DNA of 40,000 nt from Symbiodinium natans (lineage: Eukaryota; Sar; Dinophyceae; Suessiales; Symbiodiniaceae): NCBI GenBank assembly GCA_905221605.1, contig CAJNDS010002068.1:1436751-1476750 (forward strand), in the 5' to 3' direction. A program made the translations under genes and the position numbers. Below are positions 21,001-34,700 of the stretch, one piece after another (positions within the stretch are counted from its first letter, which is position 1; every line of letters begins with the position of its first letter). Below the pieces are notes generated by a model. It was not told the DNA's origin and ran no database searches. It worked only from the letters and a program-made list of their open reading frames with translations.

Positions 21001-24000
21001 GAGTAGCGCAGTGCCGAAAAGTTGCGTTTTCCCTACGCCTGCTAGCGGAGAAATTAATACCCCGTTTTGAAAATATAGTACTATAGTAGCTCCGGAGGAG
21101 GCCCCCAGCCCCATTGTGTCAGGAGTCTATGGGGAAGAGGGCGGGGTATGGGTGTAAGAACCCCAAGATGTTGCTGGGTCGAACTATCGGCCCGGCGCAG
21201 TATATCCCCAAGGGTCCCCCTAATCCTATCCCCTATAAACCGCCTAACTCTGGCCGAAGAGTTGGTTCATGCACTTGGAATTGCCTTTGAGGGTTTAGGG
21301 TTTAGGGTTTGGGGTTTAGCAAGTCTGCTTTGTATCCCGAAAAAAAGCCCCATTACAATTCCAATTACCCAACTTGCTCTACCTACTCAGCCAAGAGGGT
21401 TGGTGCATGCAGGGCAAACCCTGCAGAGCCCCTGGCACAACCGGGACCCTTTTTTTACCTACATGTTGTAGTAACTACCCTAAAGTTAGTAGGTACAACC
21501 TAAACCCTGAACCCATAAAACTGTAGGTAAATAGGGTCCCCAAGAATTTAGTGCTTGCAAGGTTTATGGGGTAAACCCTATACCCTAAACCCTAATCCCA
21601 GCGAGTTGGGAAGGTCAAGCAGCTCCTCACCAAGAGCGGCGCCGTGTGCGGCGTCACCTACGAGAAGAAAGGCGCACGCGACCCTCCAATGGTTTTGGTC
21701 TTATATAGTGTTTAGGGTTTAGAAGTACATATAGGGTTGAGGGGTGAGGGTTTAGGGTAGGTTTAGGGGTTTAAGTGCTTTCGGAGTTTTACGGCTGTTG
21801 GGTTTGGGGTGAGCCGGCGGTGTCTCAACAACAGCAGTCGGGCCAATTTAGGGCGATCTTACTCATGCCTGCTGCTTAACTACTTAGTAGTAGAGCAGGA
21901 AACCTTTAACCTTTTTGGAGTATTCTAATCCCTACAAACTCCCAAAGGTGAACCCTTAACTCCCCCCAAGCTACTGGATAGGGGTTGAACTAGTTCCCAA
22001 ACCACCCAGATCAACCCCCATCTGCGCAGAGACAGCCCACAGAAGCAGAAGCAAACGAGCAGAGCTAGAACAGTAGAACACCTCTTAACCCAGAGAATCC
22101 AAGAATCCGGTAGCCCTGACTTACAGAACTTTGTAGCCTAGTGGTACCCTTTACCCTCTTTTTGGTTATGGGTGCCCTTATAAAGTAACCACCCCAAAAA
22201 AAGGGTGCCCTTATGATAATATGGTTACTGGGCTACTAAGAGAACATTCCTTACCATCATACTTCGGCATCTTCCGCAGTGTGGACCCTAAGGCCCCAAG
22301 AACCGAAGACCCTAGGCCCTATAAGCCCTAAAGCCCTACAACCTCGAAGCTCTAAACCCTAAACCCCAAACCCCAAACCCCAAACCCTAAACCCTAAACC
22401 CTAAACCCTAAACCCTAAACCTTAAACCCTAAACCCTAAACCCTAAACCCCAAAGCCAGACTCCTGAATCCGGCGCCCCCCTCCAGGGAAGGACTTCACT
22501 GAGGAGGGCCCGGTGATCCTGGCCACAGGCAGGGCTTCAGGGCCTCAGCCCTAAACCCTAAACCCTAAACCCTAAACCCTAAACCCTAAACCCTAAACCC
22601 TAAACCCTAAGCCCTAAACCCTAAACCCTAAACCTTAGTTGAAGGTTTATGGGTAGCTATCAGTAGGGTTCTAAGTACCCTCAGTAGGGTAGTAAGTCTA
22701 GTTCCTATACTTACATCCCTACTTACACATTAGGGTTCTAAGTACCCTCAGTATTGTTAGAAGTATAGTTTCTATACTTACAACCCTACTTACACATGAA
22801 TCTCCATGTAACTTACTGTTGGTTAGTAGGGAATGAGGGAATGAAGTACCCAAGAAGATCCCTTAAGGGGTATATATAGGGGGATATAGGGTACCTCATT
22901 CCCTCATTCCCTGCTAACCACCGGTAAGGTAACCCTAAACCCTAAACCCTAAACCCTAAACCCTAAACCCTAAACCCTAAACCCTAAACCCTAAACCCCT
23001 AAAACCGTGGGTGGCAGGCTAGGAGCATCCTGCTTTCACACGCAGGCGGAAGGTTGAGGGTTCAACACGCCGAAGAGAGGTTTAGGGTCTAGGGTTGAGG
23101 GTTTAGGGTTGAAAAAGGGTCTGGGCTCTAGATGTGTGCGTATTGCCTGAAGACTGGAATCATGAAGCCCTCCGAAACGCAACCCTAAACCCTAAACCCT
23201 AAACCCTAAATTCTGGACAGCGTGGCTGTTCCTTGACCTCGATTTCGGCTTCTGCCTCGGCGACCATGAGGGACGTGAACGAAAAAACGCAGATGCTCTG
23301 TACTCGAAATGCAAGAACAATCTGCAGGTGGTGTGAAGTTTTCTGATGGGCTGCGACCTGATGGCCGAGCTGAACTGCTGGGGTTTCGCGAGCCGGCCCA
23401 TCTCGCGGGAGCTGAACAAGATGTGCCCCTGGCAAAGAAGGGTACCTTTCCTGTAAGCCGGTCGCTGGGCTATGCCAAGAGATTTAGGGGGGTTTCGTTA
23501 TGGTGTCTTGGTTTCAGGGGTCAGGTTTAATCGCTTCCCCCTTTTATTAAAGGTACCCCTAATACTAAAAATACTTTCCGGAAAATCCTGCCGAAACCGA
23601 GCCCGCCTTTTAAACCCCATTTCGAATTAGGGGGGTGGTTCAGGCCTCCAAGAAATCCTTCAACACCAATAAAACCCTCAGAGGGTTTAGGGTTGGGGGT
23701 CTAGGGTTCAGGGTTTAGGGCTCAGGGTTTAATCAGAGGCCCGTCTTTTGGCAGACTCAGTGGCTCTGTCTGAGCCTTGCTGTGCTGCGAGAGTTGAGCT
23801 CTCCCCCTCTCTCTGTCTCTCTGTCTCTCTGTCTTAAGTTGACTATTTGAGAACCCTGAAGTCTCACGAATTATGACATTTCGATAAAAACACCCCCTAA
23901 TACTAAAAACACATTTCGAATTTTAAAAGGGGGGGGGGGGGGGCCCCCCCCCCCTTTAATATTAGGGGGAAGGGATTAGGGTGTCTCCCAAACCTCCTTC

Positions 24001-25740
24001 AACGAATGCGGAACCCGAAGCCCTAAACCCCAAACCCTAAACCCTAAACCCCCAAGACTTCAGAGTTACGGGATGCAACGGCTAAAGCCCCACACCCTGC
24101 ACATCCTAAACCCTAAGCCCTGAACCCTGAACCCTGCTTGAATATTGTAGTAACCGCCACTTAATTAGTAGATATAACCCATAAAATTGCAGGTAAAATC
24201 CTAAACCCTGCACTAAAATTTAGTAGTAACTGCCGCTTCATTAAAAGACACAACCCATAAAACTGTAGGTAAAGAGGGTCCCAGGGAACTCCAAAACCCT
24301 TGAACCCCGGCACTGTGGGCATGCTAGCGGCCCTGAGACCATTGAAACCCAAGCCCTGAACCCAAAACCCTAAAACCTAAACCCTTGAACCCCAATTCCC
24401 CCTTGTGCAAACCCGTAATCCTTACCCTGGACCCTATTTCATCAACCCTAAACCCTAAACTCTTGAACCCTAAGCCATAAACCCTAAACCCTAAACCCTT
24501 GAACCCCCTAACCCTGCAGCCTGTCCAGGCGGCTTTGGTGCCGACTTCACCGAGGACTCCCTGCTGGCCAAGTGCCTCGCAGCCTTCTTCTCAAGGTTTA
24601 GGGTTTAGGGTTTAGGGTTTGGGGTTTGGGGTTTGGGGTTTAGGGTTTGGGGTTTGGGGTTTGGGGTTTAGGGTTTAGGGTGAGTTGTCCCAATGGTTCT
24701 GAAGCAGTGATGCATATAGGGGGGCCGAGGTTTTCGGACTTTAAGGGCGTCGGGCCCAAGGACCGAGTTTGCCTGGAGTTTCCCCAAGGGCTTATCCGAC
24801 GAAGTGCTTCCCGGAGGGGCCCTAAGCTCTAGACTGTCAGTCCTCAACCCTGAAACTCGAAGCCCTACACCCTAAACCCCTAAACCCTAAACTCTAAACT
24901 CCCAACTTTCAGTCCTAAGCCCTGAAACTCGAAGCCCTAAGCTCCTATCCCGAAGCTCCAAAGAAGCCTGAGCCCGAAATCCTCAAGTCGAGGCTTCCGG
25001 GATGCAGGGCACCCCTAGACCCCTAAACCCCTAAACCCCCTAAACCCCCCTAAACCCCTCTAAACCCCTATAAACCCCTAAATCTCTAAACCCCTAAACC
25101 CCTAAACCCAAACCCTAAACCCTAACCCCCCCCCCCCCCACACCGAATCTTCAGGTACCGGCCAGACCTCCTCCACCTCCCCACCACCAACGGAGACCAC
25201 ACCACAGGCTAAGGGTTCAGGGTTGAAGCCTCAATGAAGATTCTAATGGGGATTCTAATGGGGTTTAGGGTTTAGGGCTTCGGGCTTAGGGCTTAGGGCT
25301 TAGGATTCGTATACTTGGAGGTTGATGTGGGTCGGTATATGATATGTATCGAAGGGTTTCACTAGGGTTTAGAGTGGGTAGTTATGGATAGGGTTGTAAG
25401 TATTCTATAGTTACCATGCTTGCGACCCCCTGCTGTTAGCTACCCAAATCAACCTCCTAGGTATGTCCCTGTGCCCTCAGCCCCAACCCAGCTCTAAAGC
25501 CTCAACCCCATCAGTACCCACCGCCAAAAAAAAACAGGCCTAGACGCAAAATCCCAAAGCTGTGGCCTTAACACCCTAAACTCCAAACTCGCTCATAAGG
25601 GCATAGAAGGTTTCGGAGTCCTAGTGGCCCCCTACAATGGCCCTTTTGAAATGGGGCTCCCTGGCCCTAAACGGCCCTGAGCCCTAAAGCTCTCGCTCTC
25701 TCTCTCTCTCTTCCTTCTCTCTCTCTCTCTCTCTCTCTCG

Positions 25741-25772
<32 letters not shown>

Positions 25773-28700
25773 GTCTAGGGTGCCAAAAAAAGGTCAACAA
25801 TTTAGATGATCCCTGCACCCCTCCCCCTCCCCTTGAAATCCTCAAGCCCCTCCCCCCCCCCCCCCGGCTGAAACCCTCAAGAGCTCCTCAAGAAAAGAAC
25901 CCCCCTTTAATCTAAAAAAGCACAACTTAAACTATGATAGGGGTCTTATGAACGATTTAAAGAGTACAGCCCTTAGTTCCTGGAGCTTTCAAGGGCTCTT
26001 TTGGGAAAGAAAGAGGCGATGGCATCAAGATGGGCGAGGCGATCGGCGCCCGCTCTATCGACCTCGAGTGGGTCCAGGCAACTTCCATAAAATTACTCGG
26101 AAGCAGTTTTTTCTTTTTGGTTACTAGAATCTTGTTGGTTGCTAGAATCTCTGAGGAACAGCTTTAAATCTAAGGAACAGCTCAAATATATAATTTTGGC
26201 AAGGGTGCCAAGTTCAGTATAGCTGCGGGGTCTGGGTCTTAGGGGGTTGTGTCGCTTATGACGTTTAGGGTTAAGGGTTTAGGGCTTGTAGGGTTTGGGG
26301 TTTAGGGGTTCGGGTTAAGGTGGCGAAGAACATAGCGTCATCTCGGGTTGATTTGGGATAAGCTTGGGTTATACAACCCTCGATGATCCCCCAATTAGTA
26401 GAGTTCCGCTATACTAAGGACCCAATAAGGTGCCCCTAAACCCTGAACCCTCAACCCTAACCCCCCCTAATTTCGGAAACCCCCATGTAGGAATAGGATT
26501 TCCAACCTGTTCGGGCTTTGGGTGGGTTTTGAGGGCAGAAGGCTTCACACTGGGAGGCCGGTTTTGGGTTTCGGGTTTCGGGTTTCGGGTCGGCGGGCGG
26601 GGGGTGGTATTGTGAACTCTGGGTGCGCCTAGACCCCAAACTCCAGCTGGGGGGGGGGGGGGGGGGGGCGGGGGCCTCGACCACCCTACACCCCCAAACT
26701 CTAAACCCTGAACCCCAAACCCGAAACCCCAAACCCTAAACCCCAAACCCCTCAACCCTGTCAGGTCCATCCTACCGGCCTTGTTGAGCCTGACGATCCG
26801 GAGGCGAAGATCAAGCAGCTGGGCAGATGGCTGTTTTTGGCATTTTAGGGTTTGGTGTTTAGGGTTTGGGGTTTAGGGTTTAGGGCTTGGGGTTTGGGGT
26901 TTAGGGTTATTTAGGGTTTGGGGTTTAGGGTTTCAGGACTCTGGGTGAACCTATGCAGAAGAGCCTGAAACCACAAAACCTCACATCACGAAGAAGCCTA
27001 AACCCCGCAACCCTGCAAGGCCCAGCCGCTGGATCCCCCGGACGGTAAATCCTAAATGACCTAAGACCGAAGGGTTTAGGGTGAAGGGTTTAGGGTTTAG
27101 GGTGTAGGGTTCAGGGTTTCGGGTTTAGGGCTTAGAGTTCTGGGTTTAGGGTTTAGGGTTCAGTTCAGGGTTCAGGGTTTAGGGTTTGGGGTTGTCCATA
27201 TGATGCTGCGAAGAAGCTGGCAAACAGCACTGCGTGGATCATCTCCGCTCTTGGCTATTCACGGTGAATACTGCCCCAGCGACACTGGCCTGATGTGGGG
27301 GCAAGCCGATTTCCCGAGCTACTTGTGAGCAACAGGACAGTTTTCCAAGCCGAAGCTGAAAGTGGGCAAGAAGACTTGTCGCCGCCCGCCGCCCTAAACC
27401 GCCCGCCCCCCCCCCCCCCCAGCCCCCGAGACCTCTAAAGCCCTAAGCAACACAAAGGCCCTAACCCTCTGAACTCCAAACCTCTAAAGACCCTGAGCCC
27501 TAAACCACACGAAACCCTTCGAACTCCTAACCCCTCAAGCCAGAAATCAAAACCGCGCTAACCCCCCCCCCCCCCCCGCCCCCAAAACCCACCAATCCCC
27601 AATCCCCTGAACCCTAAACCGCACCAAACCCCTCAGCTTCCCCCTAAACTCCCAAAACCCCCTAAACCCCCTAAACCCCCTGATCTCCCCAAGCCCTAAA
27701 CTCCCTGAACCCCCTGAACCCCCTGAACCACCGAACCCCGCCTCCCCCCGCAGAAAAAACCCTCTCAGACCCTAAGGTTTGGGGTTTTGGGCTTCAGGGC
27801 CTGAACCTCTAACACCCAAAATCCCCAAAACCCCTAAGCCACCCTAAACCCTGAACCCTAAACCCCCTACAGCCCAAAACCCTAAACCCTAAGCTCCCTA
27901 AAGCCCCCCGAAGCCCTGCCATACTCCAAAACCCCTGCAGCCCGAAGGCCCTAGGCCCTTGTCTAAGGGCAGTTATATAGTCCCCCACCTTACCTTCTTC
28001 ACAGGGTTCTGAAGTATGGGCCCTTGGGTTTTCTGGGGTATATCAGGCCTTAAGGGGTCCCCGTTTAAGGGCCCAATAAACCCTAAACCCTAAACCTTTT
28101 AAACCCTAAACCCTAAACCCTAAACCTTTTGAACCCTAACCCTAAACCCGAAATCCTTTCCCCTAACCCTAAACCCTAAACCCTAAAAACCCTAAACCCT
28201 AAACCCTCAGACCTTGAAAGCCAAAAAGGTTCCTGGCCGCCGAGGCCCTGCGCGGTGTGGGTGGCCGCGGCTGCTTCAAGCTAGTGTTTGGGGTTTTGGG
28301 TTTTAGGTTTGGGGTTTGGGGTTTAGGGTTTAGGGTTTAGGGTTTGGGGTTCAGGGTTTGAGGTCTGAGGTTTAGGATTTAGGGCTGCCTGGGGTTTAGG
28401 AGTTGGGGGTTGGGTTGAGTGGTTCATTGCTTGGGGTGGTTTGGGGGGGGCGGGGGGGTAATTAGAGGTTGGGGTGTAATACGCAAGCTCTAGCAGCTAA
28501 GGCTTGGGGTCAAGGGCCTGTGGGGTCCGCTGAGTCCCGGACCGCTGCCCAGACTCGCAATAGGGTTTAGGGTTTAGGGTTTAGGGTTTAGGGATGTTCC
28601 CCCTTATACTAGCAGTCTTGAATGGGGATTATAATTAGGGGGGGGGGGGGGGGTACTTGAATTCCTTGTAAGGACTGTTGAAGAAGGGGAACATCGCGAC

Positions 28701-31700
28701 ATAGACACATAGGGTCTTCTTTGTGAGAAACGTGCCTGCCTCTGCCTGCATGCCTAGTAGTGCTCGTACCCCCTCAACCCTAAACCCTCAACCCTAAACA
28801 CTAAACCCTAAACCCTAAACACTAAACCCCTAAACCCTAAACCCTTTTAGGGGTAAGTTTCTTTGGTCTCCCATTAAACCAAGGAAAGCCAGCAGGGCAC
28901 CTTCCATTCAAAGGTTCCCCCAGAACCTTTAGGGTTTAGGGTTTAAGGTTTAGGGTTTAGGGTTTAGCGTTTAGGGTTTAGGGCCAGTTTAGGGTTTAGG
29001 GTTTAGGGTCTAGGGTTTAGGGCGCCTCACGGCATTGTACCCGAAACCCTGTAGACAATCCTGTTTTGAGGTTCATGGGCAGTTATACGTAGGGTTATAA
29101 GTACACTAAATGGAGTAATATGTACAGCTGCCATACTCCTAACCCTACTTACCTTAAACCCTGAACTCTGAGCCCTAAACCCTAAACCCTAAACCCTAAA
29201 CCCTAAACCCTAAACCCTAAACCCTAAACCCTAAACCCTAAACCCTAAGGTGGATTGGTCATCAACGCAGATGGCGAGCGTTTCTGCAACGAGCTGGGCC
29301 GCCGCGACTACGTTACCGGCAGCTGGGCCTCAAAGTTGGTTTAGGGTTTAGGGTTTAAGGTTTAGGGTTTAGGGTTTCCGGGTTTAGGGTTCGTGTGGCT
29401 TAGGGCTTACGGTGGTGTAAGGCTTAGGGCTTTGGGGAGGGGGGGGGGGGGTGTCGGGCTTAGGGCCAAGGGTTTAGGGTTTGGGTTTTAGGCTTCAAGC
29501 TTTCGGGTTTAGGCTCTAGGGTCTAGTTGAGAGTGCCTCATGCCTCAGTTGCCCATGCTTTTCGAAAGGCAAGACTGGGAAGGTGTGGCTTCACTCTAAA
29601 CCCTAAAACCATTGCTAAGGCGACATGTGTAATAACATGGAGTACCTAAATCCTCACCCCCCAAACCCCCTTTCTGCCTCGGGGCTGCAGGTTAGAGGCC
29701 TCAGGAATGTTTTACACCCAGCCCCTAAACCTAAACCCCTGCATGCTCCCCTCAACCATCTAAGTTCTAGAAACTCGGACTTGAAACCCCAAATCCAAAA
29801 TGTTGGTAAACCCCAAACCTTAAAGCCCCCCAACCTCTCAACTCTCCACACCCTGACTACTGAAAACCCCCGAAGCCCAAAACCCTAAACCCCTCCCTTG
29901 TGGGGGGCATCGCGTCTTTTTCACCAGCAGAACTTCCCGGAGCGTTTGCCGTGCCAGTGCTGGGCAGTGGAGTGTTGTCAGTACTGAACAAGTATTAAGA
30001 TATGCCCTCAAGGCTGTGCAGAGTCGCAGTTGAAATCTAAAGAAATGTACCTGAACTACAAGCTTTTACAGTTTAGGCTCTATCGTTTAGGCTTCTAAGC
30101 TATAGAGATTTTGGTTTAGCCTCCATAGTTTAAGGTAAACTATAAACGTCTCTAGTGTAGAAGCCAGTCTCTATAGTTTAGCGCCTAAACTGTAAGTGTT
30201 TATCGTTTCGGCTCGAGAATTTGGGGCGTTATTGTATAGTTCGAAATCCAGATGCTTGCGAGAGGACTCGACTTTTTTGGCGAATCTTGGGCAGATGGCC
30301 CCAAAATGTATGTTATTACTGTTTAAGCTCCAAGCTCTACAGTTTAGCGGCTAAACTATCGACGTCTATAGTTTAGGAGCCCGTCTCGATGGTTTGGCGT
30401 CTAAGCTACGACTTTGGCTAAGCCAATAACGTCTATAGTCTGTAGTTTAGGAGCCACACTCCATAGTTTTGCGTGTAACTGTAAACGGTACCGGATTTTC
30501 AGAATTTAGCTAAGCTACAAGCGTCTGAAGATTGGGAGCCAGTCTGTAGTCTAGTGAGAGTACCCCCCCCCCCCCTTGCGGACTTTCAGACTCTGGCCAA
30601 CCTATGAAGTCTAGAGTATGGGGCCTAGTTTAGCGCCTAAATGATAAACGGCGCCCTCTTTGCAGATGCTAACTATACAAGTCTGTAGTTTAGGAGCCGC
30701 TCTCGAAAGTTTAGCGTCTAAACCATTAACGGCACCCTCTTCCCGCATTTTCAGACTTTAGCCAAGCTATAAACGTCCATGGTTTAGCGCCTAGACTATA
30801 AACGGTAAACCCTAAACCCTAAACCCTAACCCTAACCCTAAACCCCTACTCAGGTGAGATGTGGAAGTCGAAGGGTCCCTTCAGGCTGACGCCCGGCGGC
30901 AGGGCCTGCGGCGCCTTCTCTTTGTCGTCCCTAAACCCTAAACCCTAAACCCTAAACCCTAAACCCTGAACCCTGAGCCCTGAGCCCTAAACGCTAAACC
31001 CTAGACCCTAAACCCTAAACCCTCAGCGAGGTAACATTTTACAATTTAAAGGGTACTTAAACTCAAAAAGGAATAGAAACTTCAGATTCTTATCCCAACC
31101 ATGAACTGGTTCAGGGGTTGACGGGTGTTTGGGGTTCAGGGTTGGGGTCTGGAGTTCAGGGATCTTAGGGTTTGGGGGGTGTTTAGGGTATTTAGGGTTT
31201 GGGGTTTAGGGTTTTAGGGGTTATGGGGCGTTGTCAGGTTGCTTCTTAAGGGTTGGTTTGTGGGCTCTTAAGGCGCTTTGGAGTGGGGGGGGGGGGGGTT
31301 CAAGGATTTCCCGCGGTACAAGGGTGCTAACCCTGTAGCCTTAGTGGCTGTGATGCCCAGTAGTGCCCTTATTCCCTTTTTTTGGTGGTTCTAGGTTCCT
31401 TTGTCAACCCCTGTAAGCAAAAAAAGAGGCGCCCTTTTTAACCTAGGTGGGCTCTCGCCTGTCCAAGGCATCAGCCGGCGAGCAGAGCTCCGCCTCGCTA
31501 GCCTAAACCCCCAGCCCTAAAGCCCAAACCCTAGATACCCGAAACCCCAATGATAACTCTACGGTTGTTCAGAGCCCACCTCTGTACGATTCTGTATGCT
31601 TGGGTGTTAGAGGTTTTGGGTTTGGTGTCCAAGCGGCCGTAAATATTACGAGTTATGATCTTGTTTAGACCAATAAGGAAGATGCATAACATGTCCCAAA

Positions 31701-34700
31701 AACCTACCTAAATCACTACCAAATACCTACATTGGTAGTTTTTTGGTTAGGCTCTAGGATCATTCAGTTCTTTTCTGTACTGGGTTTAAGAGAATTGTTT
31801 TTAGCAGTGCTTTTTGGAGCGTTTATATAGAGCCAACCTGTTTCAGGATCCTGAACAAGGCCGCCTCTGATGAGATCATCTGGCACTGCCTCTCGATGGC
31901 AAGGATCGTGGGGTGCGATCTAACCCTAAACCCTAAACCCAAAACTCCAAAAAGCTTCGAAACTCCTGGCGTTGACGAGGGAGTTCATTGCAGGACTAGT
32001 CCTCCGTTCATAATGAGGACCCCCTATGTCCTATGTAGTTTAAGGGTTTTTTTCTCCATGAAGGGCTACTGGACTGTATGGGCCACGAGTGCATGCATGC
32101 ATACAAGAATCCCAAACCCCTGCACCCTGAGGCCCCTGGTTTACAGTTAAACGATCCAGGGTTTAGGGTTGAGAGTTTAGGAAAGGGTCCAGGAGAGTTT
32201 AGGGTGTACCTGGGACTCTCTTTACTGACGACTTTTCTGGGTTATACCTACCAATTAAGGGGCAGTCACTATCAAACTGTAGGTAAATAGAGCCCCAGGT
32301 AGGGATAAAAACCGTTTTTCACGTAAAAAAAAAACAGTTTTGGGGCAAGGGCTTGTGCACTGAGGCAAGCACTACACGGGACGCGGCGTGATGAAGTTCT
32401 TCAAAACTGGCGAGGTGGGTCTTGAGCCCTAAACCCTTAACGTTAAAACCCTAAACCCTTGGACCCTAAACCTTAAAACCCTAAACGATGGGGTGAGGGT
32501 TCCCTCCGGCCCCCTTGATCTTTATACGGATAATGCCATAAAAAGTCATCGTAAAGCCTCCCCCCCCCCCCATAAACAAGGTTTATAAGTAACCCACACC
32601 CCCAAAACTGAAAGCAATCTTTATTCGCATAAGGCGTATTCCTCAGTTTTTGGGATCGTGGGGCTTCTCGAAACCTAAATCATGGGACTCTAAACCCTGA
32701 ACCCCAAAACCGTACCCGAAAGCCCGAAAGAACCTCAATCCTAAGTACAGTGACAGCGCTGGGTAAGAAACCTCTAAGTATTGGCGAGGGTACCCTCGGT
32801 TTCTTAATTATGAAGCCCCCTCAAGTTCCGGAATTATAGCCTCCACACTTTTGAGGGTACCCTCGGTTTCTTAACGAATTTCTGAATGGGATTCGAACTG
32901 GCAACGTGTCAATTAGTAAGGCGACTCCTTATCCACTAGGCTGATCACCCAAGTTCTTTATTGGGGGCTCCCCTCAAATCGGCAATCCGGCCTCTCGAAT
33001 CCTTAACCTCAATTTCTTAAATTTGGGGTCCAGCCCAATTCCCCCCCCCCCCCTAAATTTAAGAAATCCAGCCCCTCGATTTCTTAAATTTAAGAAATCC
33101 GGCCCCTCGATTTCTTAAATTTAAGAAATCCAGCCCCTCGATTTCTTGAATTTAAGAAATCCAGCCCCTCAATTTCTTAAATTTAAGAAATCGGGCCCAG
33201 GATGAGGGTACCCTCGATTTCTTAATTTAGTCTTGCTCTCAATTGTCGCATTGTTTTTTCGGGATCCTGCCGCGAGCATGCTCGTTTCTTAATCCAATGA
33301 TTTCTTAATCAGTGCTGTCACTGTACTATATCCCTTAAAACCCCCCGACCCTAAACAGCCTGCATGAATTCTGCACCCCCAAAACCCCAAACCATAAACC
33401 CCTAAAACCCGCTAAAAGCTGTCACCGGACAATCCTAAACCCAACACTCCCACAAAGCCCTGAACCCTTGAACCTATAACCCTAAACTCAAAACCCCTCA
33501 CTCTAAACCCCTGAGGCCCTCAACCCTGTAACCTAAATCACCTGCCTTAAGCCCGAAACCCCTAAACCCTAACACCCCTAAACCCTAAACCCTCAACCCT
33601 AAACCCTAAACCCTAAACCCCATGACTACAAAAGCCAGCCCGAGGACTTGTGCAAGGACATGGGCATCCAGGTGTCGGTCCTTGAGGCCTTTCAGGGTTC
33701 AGGGTTTGGGGTTTTGGGTTTGGGGGCGTGGGGGGGGAGGGGGGGGGTTGGTGGGCCTAAACCCTAAACCCTTAATCCTCAACCCCAAAACCCTAAACCC
33801 TAAACTCTTGTTTTTGGGGTACTGCGCTGGAGTTGCCGCGTCAAGCCCTATAAGTTCAGGCTTCCAAGTTCGCACTCCCTCCCTTGCAAAGATACCCAAG
33901 TTGATGCTTCAGGATCTGTTCGAAGTTCGCAAAAGCCCTACCCCAAGCCCTAAACCCTAAACCCTGTGAACCCTAAACCCCAAACAGGTTAGTTGCTGTT
34001 TTTGGGTTAGGGGGTTGCATCAAAGGGTAGTAAAACGTGGACCCCCAAGGATGTACGCCTCAGAGGTTTAATGTACTCCCCATGTGGCCCTTAAGTTCTC
34101 TTGAGGATCTACCCCAAACCCTGGACCCTAAACCCTAAACCCTAAATTGAGGGTTTAGGGGTTTAGGGGTTTAGGGTTGAGGGTTTAGGGTTCAAGCTTG
34201 AGGATGTGCGCGTGTAGGGTTTCGGGTTAAGGGTTTCGCCCAGGAGTTCCACCGGAAGAGCTTGATTCAGGAATCGGGTTTTGGAGGGTTAAGGAAAATT
34301 CTTTAGTTCATCATACCTGCCCTGGTAGAGTTGAAGCATTGTTCCCTGATGTAGATCTTCCGAGAGGCCCCCAACCTTTGCAAAGCAGGAACCTCGAAAG
34401 ACCCTAAGCCCTCAACCCCTAAACCCTGAACCAAAAACCCTAGCCAGAAGCCAAGATTGTTCTCTGCTCTTGTTTGCGGGCTTAAGTCTCAGGGCTTGCT
34501 TTTGGACCTGAAAGCTAACATCAGGTGCCTCAGGGCAGGAATATCAATCAAGCATTGCAAGCAAGACGATATGCATCCCGTCGCATTATCTGAATGGTTG
34601 CCCTGTGCTGGTGGAGGAGGCTGGTAGGCCGGAACGGCATGAGCGATTGTTCGGCAAGTACCACGAAGCATGTGTGTTTTCAACAACACCGAAATTTGGT

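Larger units (their letters stand above)
22341..22999. repeat. Three CCCTAAA arrays around exon 12
   Basis: Arrays at about 22353-22452, 22549-22633 and 22930-22998, separated by exon 12 and by two hairpin elements. All are C-strand. Confidence 0.9.
32744..33327. mobile_element. 584-bp composite element with terminal inverted repeats
   Basis: Bounded by AGTACAGTGACAGCGCT and its complement AGTGCTGTCACTGTACT (16 of 17 bp). Inside are three copies of GAGGGTACCCTCGRTTTCTT, a tRNA-like segment on the minus strand and five 31-bp palindromic repeats. No protein frame. Lies in intron 21. Confidence 0.75.

Noticed and set aside
23192-23530. Overlapping 73-78 codon open frames in intron 12
   Set aside because: Not consistent with the reductase frame, no recognisable motif, and present on both strands.
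30891-30930. Extension of exon 19 (PGGRACGAFSLSS)
   Set aside because: Although open and GC-rich, including it breaks the conserved FRL-T-ILNKAASDE join; the GC donor at 30891 gives the family-consistent protein.
31888-31916. Extension of exon 20 (LSMARI)
   Set aside because: The frame into KHYTGRG is lost unless the exon stops at 31887.
32885-32950. Functional tRNA gene
   Set aside because: A and B boxes are present but T-stem and acceptor-stem pairing fails.
33061-33197. CRISPR array
   Set aside because: The 31-bp units are directly abutting palindromes without variable spacers, in a eukaryotic intron.
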